Assembly (NCBI GenBank): GCA_045121095.1
Contig: JBGVFN010000066.1
Span: 1 to 19,893, forward strand
Reading direction: 5' to 3'
From: TWA4 sp045121095
GTDB taxonomy: Bacteria; Bacillota; Clostridia; Lachnospirales; Lachnospiraceae
Length of the DNA stretch: 19,893 nucleotides
The number at the start of each line of letters is the position of its first letter. The first letter of the stretch is position 1. A program made the position numbers and the translations under genes. Under the pieces are notes generated by a model. The model did no database searches. It worked only from the letters and a program-made list of their open reading frames with translations, and was not told where the DNA came from. Positions 14,577 to 19,893 of this stretch are shown here, piece by piece.

Positions 14577-16661
14577 TCAGGCAATTTCCTGCTGTTTTTT
14601 CAGATCGAATCTGTGCTCTACGAGCTGTTCGATAAACTTAGCTGTCTCATCCCAGCCGAGCAGGCTGCTGTTAAGCAGGATATCGCGGGTATGTCTGTCG
14701 CCACGCTTTTTGCCGGTGATATACTCATGTCTGGCATGTTGTGCTTTCTCCACGCTTTCCCACTCTTCCGTGGCTTTGCTCTTGCTCAGCCCCTCTTTTT
14801 TCATGACTGCTGCCACTTCATCCTCCTGAGGTGCATAAATAAATACATTTATGACATCACTCTGGTTTTTTAAGATATAGTCGCTGCTTCGCCCTACGAT
14901 CACGCAGGAATTCTTGGCAAACTTATGTATCGCCTGAAACTGTGCATCAATAACCCTGTTTGAAAGGTTTGCATATCTGACACCATATGAGGTATCAAAT
15001 GCATATCTGACACCAATCTTGGTATCAGCCTCCTCAACCAGTCCCTTATCTACACCGATTTCCTGTACAACCTTGTCGACCAGATCTCTGTCATAATACT
15101 CTATGCCGAAGTAGTCTGCCACCATCTTTGCGATTTCCGGTCCACCGCTTCCGTACTCACAGCCCACAGTAATAACAAAATGCCTGTCCGGATATCTGGC
15201 ATCCGGTAGTGCTGCAGATGTTTCTTCTACTGTTTTTGTCTCATCCACGATAAAGATATCACGTCCAAATTCTGCGCCATATTTTTTCCTGGAATAGAAA
15301 TAGAAAAATACTCCAAGTGCCAGCCATATGCCTACTACAATCCACTCCTGCCATACCAAAGCTGCTGAGAATGAGGCCGGGACGATATATAAAAGTGTCA
15401 TAAATCCCGCCATTATAACAGCCATTACTCCGACAAATTTTCCTGCTCTTACCTTATAAGGTCTGTCCATCTCCGGTTTCTTTTTACGAAGTATGCAAAA
15501 TGAAATGGATACAAACATGTATGCAATAACGCATCCGAATGATGCAGCATCTACAAGCCATACAAGCACGCCTCTTCCAAAGAACGGAGCTGCCACACAT
15601 GCAATACCGCAGAGAATGATCGCAGCCTCAGGTGTTTTGTGTTTTCCAAGCTTACCAAACATCTTCGGAATCATAAGCGATTCTCCCATAGAGTAAAGAG
15701 CACGGCTGCCACCCATGAGGAATGAATTCCATGATGTGATAATTCCACACAGCCCTCCTATAATAAGAACCTTGCCCATCATTGGAGAATTAAATGCAAT
15801 CTCTATAGCTTTTGCAGAAACAAGTCCGTTCTGCGATGTCATTTCCTGAACAATAGCACTCTGTGGCATTATATAACATACGGAAAAGATAATGAGAAGA
15901 TACCATGCTACAGCAAGAAAAATAGAAAGAAGCATAATATTTCCTATTTTCTTATAAGGAACATTGATTTCCTCTGCTGCCTGTGGAATTACGTCAAATC
16001 CGATGAACAGAAATGGTGTCATACAAGCTACTTTGAATACACTTCCAACTGTGTTTCCTACACCAGACTCCCACATCTGTCCTGTGATATTGCTGCCATC
16101 ACCATTTACTGCAGATCCCACCATGAGGAGTATTCCCGCAATTGCTATAATTGCTGTGAGTACAGTCTGTAAAACGGCTGCTGTTTTTGCCCCTCTTATA
16201 TTAATGTAGGTAATAAGAATTGCTACTCCCACCCCCAGTAAAATGGTTGTCAGATAAATATCTTTTCCTGCAATGGAGTATAAATATACCTGATTGAAAT
16301 CAGGAAAAAGATATGTGATAACCGTCGGAAGGGCTGTCGCCTCAAATGCAGCGGTTGCAACATATCCCAGGATAATCATCCATGTACACACAAATGATCC
16401 TGTCGGTCCCATGGCTCTGTAACTGAATACATGCTCACCGCCACACTGCGGCATCGCCGATGTAAGTTCTGCGTATGTAAGTCCCACGAAAAATACCATG
16501 ACACCGCCAATAAGCATCGCTATGATTGATCCTGCAAAACCTGCAGTAGTAATCCAGTCACCGGAATTGATTACCCAGCCCCATCCGATCATGGCGCCAA
16601 ATGCGATAACAAGTATATCCCATGCGCCCATTACTTTGTCAAACTTTGATTTCTGCTCCAT
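14577..16661 (-). CDS. APC-family amino acid permease fused to a cytidylate-kinase-like domain
   Basis: Residues 1 to about 460 form an amino acid/polyamine/organocation permease of about 12 helices, with the usual helix-1 break (VIAFGAMIGWGWVINSGDW) and a conserved FxGFDVIPQAAEE segment. Residues about 494-694 are a P-loop kinase domain of the Cytidylate_kin2 type: ITVGCEYGSGGPEIAK, then YYDRDLVDKV, VIVGRSSDYIL, FIYAP and a C-terminal NSSLLG segment. The two are in one uninterrupted frame. The start is the ATG at 16661 with GGAGG five bases upstream; a TTG four codons earlier overlaps that site. Its place between gabT and 4hbD points to GABA import (or GABA/product exchange). The kinase-like part probably binds nucleotide and senses energy or gates transport; catalysis is unproven. 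The domain carries a 10-residue tandem duplication. Confidence 0.85.
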   Translation of the reverse strand: MEQKSKFDKVMGAWDILVIAFGAMIGWGWVINSGDWITTAGFAGSIIAMLIGGVMVFFVGLTYAELTSAMPQCGGEHVFSYRAMGPTGSFVCTWMIILGYVATAAFEATALPTVITYLFPDFNQVYLYSIAGKDIYLTTILLGVGVAILITYINIRGAKTAAVLQTVLTAIIAIAGILLMVGSAVNGDGSNITGQMWESGVGNTVGSVFKVACMTPFLFIGFDVIPQAAEEINVPYKKIGNIMLLSIFLAVAWYLLIIFSVCYIMPQSAIVQEMTSQNGLVSAKAIEIAFNSPMMGKVLIIGGLCGIITSWNSFLMGGSRALYSMGESLMIPKMFGKLGKHKTPEAAIILCGIACVAAPFFGRGVLVWLVDAASFGCVIAYMFVSISFCILRKKKPEMDRPYKVRAGKFVGVMAVIMAGFMTLLYIVPASFSAALVWQEWIVVGIWLALGVFFYFYSRKKYGAEFGRDIFIVDETKTVEETSAALPDARYPDRHFVITVGCEYGSGGPEIAKMVADYFGIEYYDRDLVDKVVQEIGVDKGLVEEADTKIGVRYAFDTSYGVRYANLSNRVIDAQFQAIHKFAKNSCVIVGRSSDYILKNQSDVINVFIYAPQEDEVAAVMKKEGLSKSKATEEWESVEKAQHARHEYITGKKRGDRHTRDILLNSSLLGWDETAKFIEQLVEHRFDLKKQQEIA
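14971..15030. repeat. 30-bp tandem duplication inside the permease-kinase gene
   Basis: GCATATCTGACACCA occurs at 14971 and again at 15001, each followed by a diverged second half with GGTATCA in common. The product is two in-frame decapeptides, DTKIGVRYAF and DTSYGVRYAN, about residues 545-565, in the kinase-like domain after the P-loop. Confidence 0.85.
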
Positions 16662-16680
16662 ATTTTCCTCCAAATTTTTA

Positions 16681-16758
16681 CTTTATAAAAAATAAAAACC
16701 TCCCACACCAAAATGCTGCATCACCATCGATGCCAAATCCTGTATGTGGGAAGTTTTT
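16681..16758 (-). terminator. Terminator-like hairpin between gabT and the permease
   Basis: AAAAACCTCCCACA (16694-16707) pairs with TGTGGGAAGTTTTT (16745-16758; one wobble), and a small GCATC/GATGC stem lies in the loop. On the minus strand the hairpin runs into GTTTTTATTTTTTAT. It lies between the gabT stop and the permease ribosome site, so it should lower permease and 4hbD expression relative to gabT, or be a control point. Confidence 0.65.
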
Positions 16759-16764
16759 AATTAT

Positions 16765-18138
16765 TTACGCATCAAGAGCCTCTTTGAGTGACTCTTCAAA
16801 TATTTCAAGTCCCTTTTCCATCTGTTCATCTGTCATTGTAAGCGGTGCAAGGAATCTGATTACGTTGCTTGCTGTACCGCAGCTCTCAAGCAAAAGTCCT
16901 TTCTGCATGGCATTTGCAATAAGCTTTCCTGCAACAGCTGTTGCAGGTTCTTTTGTCTCTTTGTCTGTTACAAGCTCGATACCAATCATGGCTCCAAGTC
17001 CTCTAACATCGCCTACTACCTCATATTTATCCTTGAGTTCGTTGTAGCGTTTTGTGACAACCTCACCAATATGTCTTGCCTTTCCTGCGAAGTTGTCTCT
17101 CTTCATGACATCCATGACTGCCAGTGCTGATGCACATGCAACAGGGTTTCCACAGAAAGTACCACCAATGGTTCCTGCTGGTGCTGCGTCCATGATCTCT
17201 GCTCTTGCTGTGATAGCTGAGATTGGAAGTCCTGCTCCGAGAGATTTTGCTGTTGTAATGATATCCGGTGCTGCACCAGCTTCTGCCCAGTACTCTGAAG
17301 CATAGTATTTACCAGTTCTGCAATTACCACACTGTACTTCGTCTGCAATCATAAGTATTCCGTTATCATCACAGATCTTTCTGACCGCTTTTACCCACTC
17401 AATAGGTGCCGGGATGAATCCGCCCTCGCCCTGGAATGGCTCAACGATCATACAGGCAATCTCGCTTGCAGGTGCACCCTCGTCAAATATTCTTGTCAGC
17501 TCATCGATATAGAACTGTATTGCCTCAGCCTCTGTGTATCCCTTTGGTGCTCTGTAAAGATATGGATATGGTGCACGGAAGATTCCTGCCGGAAATGGTC
17601 CCATGCCGACTGCATAAGTTTTTTTTGCTGTAAGTGCCATGGTAAGGTTTGTTCTGCCGTGGAAAGCTCCCGTAAAACAGATCACTCCACTTCTCTTCGT
17701 GAATGCTTTTGCAATCTTGATGGCATTCTCATCACACTCAGCGCCTGAGTTTGCAAAATATGTTTTCTTCACATCCCCCTTACAAGGCATAATCTCGTTC
17801 AGTCTCTCTGCCAGCGTTACGTATCCGTCATGTACATATACATTAAAGATGGTATGGAAATATTTCTCTGTCTGTTTCTTTACTGCCTCGATAACCTCGG
17901 GATGAGAATATCCAATATTTAAAACTCCAACACCTCCAACCCAGTCAAGGAACTTGTTTCCATCTAAGTCCTCAAACATGGCTCCGCTGCCCTGCTTGAT
18001 ACAGATTGGATAAGTCTTCCCGCAAAGTGCCTTTGGGATGGCTGCGTTTCTTCTGTCTAAAAGCTCCTGTGATTTTGGTCCAGGTACCTGTGCTGTAACG
18101 ACCTCTGGTAATGCTGCTGCTAATTCTGCTGTTGTCAT
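16765..18138 (-). CDS. gabT: 4-aminobutyrate aminotransferase (class III, PLP-dependent)
   Basis: The enzyme moves the amino group of GABA to 2-oxoglutarate, giving succinic semialdehyde and glutamate. The 457 residues carry the class III signature: NSGAE phosphate-binding loop (130-134), GAFHGRT (157-163), VEPFQGEGG (232-240), ADEVQ (265-269) and the Schiff-base lysine in TTAKSLGAGLP (Lys298). The segment after DEVQ reads CGNCRTG where most homologues have TGFGRTG. GABA specificity is inferred mainly from the neighbouring dehydrogenase and permease; another omega-amino acid is possible. AGAGG lies 8 bases before the ATG. It is the first enzyme gene after the PucR-controlled promoter. Confidence 0.88.
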   Translation of the reverse strand: MTTAELAAALPEVVTAQVPGPKSQELLDRRNAAIPKALCGKTYPICIKQGSGAMFEDLDGNKFLDWVGGVGVLNIGYSHPEVIEAVKKQTEKYFHTIFNVYVHDGYVTLAERLNEIMPCKGDVKKTYFANSGAECDENAIKIAKAFTKRSGVICFTGAFHGRTNLTMALTAKKTYAVGMGPFPAGIFRAPYPYLYRAPKGYTEAEAIQFYIDELTRIFDEGAPASEIACMIVEPFQGEGGFIPAPIEWVKAVRKICDDNGILMIADEVQCGNCRTGKYYASEYWAEAGAAPDIITTAKSLGAGLPISAITARAEIMDAAPAGTIGGTFCGNPVACASALAVMDVMKRDNFAGKARHIGEVVTKRYNELKDKYEVVGDVRGLGAMIGIELVTDKETKEPATAVAGKLIANAMQKGLLLESCGTASNVIRFLAPLTMTDEQMEKGLEIFEESLKEALDA

Positions 18139-18165
18139 AATGTTTTCCTCTCTAGCTTGCTTTTA

Positions 18166-18200
18166 CTATATAGGGAATTACATAACAACTTCCTATATAG
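18166..18200. repeat. CTATATAGG/CCTATATAG inverted repeat in the gabT leader
   Basis: Perfect 9-base arms at 18166-18174 and 18192-18200 are separated by 17 bases. It lies between the leader terminator and the gabT ribosome site, and its distal arm abuts the terminator's T run. It may be an RNA element or a protein site. Confidence 0.55.
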
Positions 18201-18201
18201 C

Positions 18202-18236
18202 AAAAAAGAGGCATCAGATATGCTGTATCTGACGCC
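18202..18236 (-). terminator. Intrinsic terminator in the gabT leader
   Basis: On the minus strand GGCGTCAGATA pairs with TATCTGATGCC (one wobble, 5-base loop) and runs directly into TCTTTTTT. It lies about 30 bases after the predicted start from the promoter at 18273-18300 and about 65 bases before gabT. It can act as the end of pucR readthrough, as an attenuator of gabT, or both. Confidence 0.75.
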
Positions 18237-18272
18237 CTTGTCTTTAAAATGTTAAGTATTTAATTTAGCTAG

Positions 18273-18300
18273 ATTATACCATCCTGAAATCGTAATTCAA
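18273..18300 (-). promoter_or_regulatory. Promoter of the gabT operon
   Basis: A perfect TATAAT (18273-18278) with TG extension (TGGTATAAT) has TTGAAT (18295-18300) 16 bp upstream. The start is near 18266, upstream of the leader terminator. Confidence 0.7.
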
Positions 18301-18322
18301 TGTGTCTGGCAAACCATATTTT

Positions 18323-18339
18323 TTGTGCACCGTGCACAA
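18323..18339. promoter_or_regulatory. 17-bp palindrome, candidate PucR activator site
   Basis: TTGTGCAC-C-GTGCACAA is a perfect 8+1+8 palindrome. It is centred about 30 bp upstream of the gabT -35 box, a usual place for an activator. The adjacent pucR gene is the obvious candidate for the protein that binds it. Confidence 0.55.
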
Positions 18340-18405
18340 TAATTTCAATCATTCCCACCTGTACACCTAATTTTATTAGGCTTTTGGCATATTACCAATT
18401 AACTA

Positions 18406-19608
18406 TCAGTTTCTCCTGCTGCGATAATTTAATATGATAAATGAGAGCTTCAGCCGTAAACAATTGTCCAAACTCTCAAAATCACAGCCCAGTATCTCAC
18501 TGATTTTCCTAAGTCTGTAGTTTAATGTATTCCTGTGAATAAACATTTTCTCTGCCGTCTTCTTGACATTGCAGTCATTGTTCAGATAGTTTTCCAGAGT
18601 CTCACACAAATTGCCGTTTCCTACATCATCCGCCTGCAACAGCTTACCCAGATTTTCATCCACATACTTATCGAGTACTCTCGTGTCATCCACATGCGAG
18701 ATGATCGTATATATACCCAGATCCTTGAAAAACAGCACATGGCTGTCCACTTCCGTGACCGCAGCCACCTTTATGGCCGTGGCAGCCTCGTTTCTGCTGA
18801 TCCGCACATCATCCAGATAATCCGTACTGTTTCCTATACCCACATACAGCAGAGCTCCGTACTCCGTCTGCGCTCTGTCCATGATGCGTGTCACAATCTT
18901 TTTGATCTGCTCATCATCCAGCCGCGCCATCGGTATGAGTACAAGTATCGATCCTGTCTGCGGCAGTATCAGGACATCCTCCTCTATATGCAGTGAAAAC
19001 TCGGACTTTATGATCCTGCGTATATTCTGCCCAAATGCCAGTGAATCACCCTTAAAGCTCCCGTTCACATCCTTAAACGCAAACTCTGCCACACAAAAGC
19101 AGCCCTCGAGATTGATATTTAAGTATCTAGCCTGTGCCATCACGCTCTCCCTGCTCAAATGCTCCGCATCAAGTATTGATGAAAAAAGCTGTTCTGCCGA
19201 ATTTTTATTGTTTTCCTCCAGCACCAGCCTCTGACACATAATCTGAGACAAATCTATAAGCGGATATTTCTCCGGCAGTTCAAACAGAGGTATACTTTTC
19301 TCATTGCAGTAGCTCGCCAGTTCGGACGATATCTGCCCCTCATTTATGCCAATAGCAGATATCCCGTGATTATTCATCTGCTCTACAAGCGGCATGAGTT
19401 TTTTGCTGTTATCAGTGACACTCCTGTTCGTAAGTATCACAAACTCTCCACCATGTATATAGTTTTCTATGCGATATTCACTCTGGATACACTGCAGACA
19501 GTCTGCAAAATAGATCCACCTGACAGTATTATCCAGTCCCTCTTCCCCAGCCTGCAGCTTCAAAACATGCTGCAGCTGAGGAATATTCATCATATCCTTA
19601 CAGTTCAT
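18406..19608 (-). CDS. PucR-family transcriptional regulator
   Basis: The 400-residue protein shows the PucR layout. The N-terminal sensor (1 to about 125) starts DMMNIPQLQHVLKLQAGEEG and has the WIYFAD and GEFVILTN landmarks. A middle GGDEF-like/CdaR region is at about 140-310, and the C-terminal HTH_30 helix-turn-helix is at about 340-400 (KKTAEKMFIHRNTLNYRLRK). Such regulators typically activate purine, amino acid or GABA catabolic genes in response to the substrate. It lies just upstream of gabT on the same strand, with a terminator and a new promoter between. The start at 19608 fits the family N-terminus but lacks a close ribosome site, consistent with coupling to the short frame that overlaps it. 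Confidence 0.88.
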   Translation of the reverse strand: MNCKDMMNIPQLQHVLKLQAGEEGLDNTVRWIYFADCLQCIQSEYRIENYIHGGEFVILTNRSVTDNSKKLMPLVEQMNNHGISAIGINEGQISSELASYCNEKSIPLFELPEKYPLIDLSQIMCQRLVLEENNKNSAEQLFSSILDAEHLSRESVMAQARYLNINLEGCFCVAEFAFKDVNGSFKGDSLAFGQNIRRIIKSEFSLHIEEDVLILPQTGSILVLIPMARLDDEQIKKIVTRIMDRAQTEYGALLYVGIGNSTDYLDDVRISRNEAATAIKVAAVTEVDSHVLFFKDLGIYTIISHVDDTRVLDKYVDENLGKLLQADDVGNGNLCETLENYLNNDCNVKKTAEKMFIHRNTLNYRLRKISEILGCDFESLDNCLRLKLSFIILNYRSRRN

Positions 19609-19637
19609 AGGTTAAAATCAGTCCTCTTTATTTTCAT
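19605..19637 (-). CDS. Possible 10-residue leader peptide coupled to pucR
   Basis: ATG at 19637, preceded by GGGAGGAGAAG, encodes MKIKRTDFNL and stops in the ATGA overlap with the pucR start. The strong ribosome site belongs to this frame, not to pucR, so coupled reinitiation would explain pucR translation. The composition is unremarkable and it could be chance. Confidence 0.35.
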   Translation of the reverse strand: MKIKRTDFNL

Positions 19638-19670
19638 CTTCTCCTCCCACTTACAATAATATCATAACCA

Positions 19671-19695
19671 TATCATGACCACTTTGGTCATGATA
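19671..19695. promoter_or_regulatory. 25-bp palindrome in the pucR leader
   Basis: TATCATGACCA-CTT-TGGTCATGATA has perfect 11-base arms. It lies about 15-40 bp past the predicted pucR start, where a bound protein would block elongation. It differs from the 18323 palindrome, so a second regulator is as likely as autorepression. Confidence 0.6.
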
Positions 19696-19716
19696 ATTTA
19701 ATTCACGCACAAATAC

Positions 19717-19744
19717 AATATATCCTAAGGAATCAATCTGTTAA
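19717..19744 (-). promoter_or_regulatory. Predicted pucR promoter
   Basis: TTAACA (19739-19744) and TATATT (19717-19722) are spaced 16 bp on the minus strand, about 100 bases before pucR. Confidence 0.5.
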
Positions 19745-19822
19745 TATCTCTTGGAAACAATGTCGTAAATCTCACATTTTCGTACCCTAATAACTTACTA
19801 GTATAAACCATTTTAAATAACT

Positions 19823-19893
19823 TTATGATTCAACTACCGGATTATCCTGCTTTTGAGATTTGCGTTTCTTCTTTTCGGGAGCACGTTTATCTT
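19823..19893 (-). CDS. 3' end of a gene entering from the right edge (partial)
   Basis: The last 23 codons are visible, ending TAA at 19823-19825. The tail is strongly basic then acidic (DKRAPEKKKRKSQKQ, then DNPVVES), as in disordered C-termini. Its family cannot be told. No clear terminator follows before the pucR promoter. Confidence 0.5.
   Translation of the reverse strand, partial: DKRAPEKKKRKSQKQDNPVVES

Noticed and set aside
14223..14873. Plus-strand frames opposite 4hbD and the permease
   Set aside because: They are antisense shadows of clearly conserved minus-strand genes, with no start signals.
19725..19811. 28-codon minus-strand frame (starts MVYTSKLLGY)
   Set aside because: It reads like protein but has no ribosome site and overlaps the predicted pucR promoter; it may be a remnant, but chance cannot be excluded.
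1..19893. CRISPR array, rRNA, tRNA, transposase or phage genes
   Set aside because: No regularly spaced direct repeats, no cloverleaf or rRNA-like stretch and no transposase, integrase or structural phage proteins were found on either strand.

Overview
The window looks like chromosomal DNA of a low-to-moderate GC anaerobic Firmicute, most likely a gut Lachnospiraceae. The reasons are strong AGGAGG-type ribosome binding sites, consensus sigma-A promoters (TTGACA/TATAAT with 16-17 bp spacers), many U-tailed intrinsic terminators, and the gene families present (PadR-DUF2812, HscC-like Hsp70 beside a TPR J-like protein, PucR-controlled GABA genes with a clostridial 4-hydroxybutyrate dehydrogenase). 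The genus cannot be fixed from sequence alone. Nearly all genes lie on the minus strand; the one confident plus-strand gene is at 7212-9779.

Region 1 (1-1700): a small PadR operon on the minus strand. padR, a DUF2812 membrane protein and a 30-residue membrane peptide are packed with touching or near-touching stop and start codons and end at a good terminator. The promoter has a PadR-like palindrome exactly between -35 and -10.

Region 2 (1700-9860): an atypical chaperone module. An HscC-like short Hsp70 lies downstream of a 1052-residue TPR protein whose N-terminal J-like domain has NPE in place of HPD. Divergent from it is an 855-residue PEP/pyruvate-binding (PPDK_N) protein with no visible phosphohistidine domain; a perfect intrinsic terminator sits a few bases after its predicted transcription start. 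Hairpins with related CTCAG-containing ends recur in the intergenic gaps here.

Region 3 (9920-11720): an ECF sigma factor and a three-helix membrane protein downstream, probably its regulator, behind a sigma-A promoter. Region 4 (11783-13300) is visibly more AT-rich. It holds an MFS exporter preceded by a possible short leader gene, a bidirectional terminator and its own extended -10 promoter; it may be acquired.

Region 5 (13264-19744): a GABA-use cluster read in the order pucR, gabT, permease, 4hbD. The inferred route is import of GABA, transamination to succinic semialdehyde, and reduction to 4-hydroxybutyrate, under a PucR-type regulator. Palindromes, a leader terminator and an internal terminator suggest layered control. 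The permease is fused at its C-terminus to a cytidylate-kinase-like P-loop domain, the most unusual protein in the window. A partial minus-strand gene enters from the right edge.
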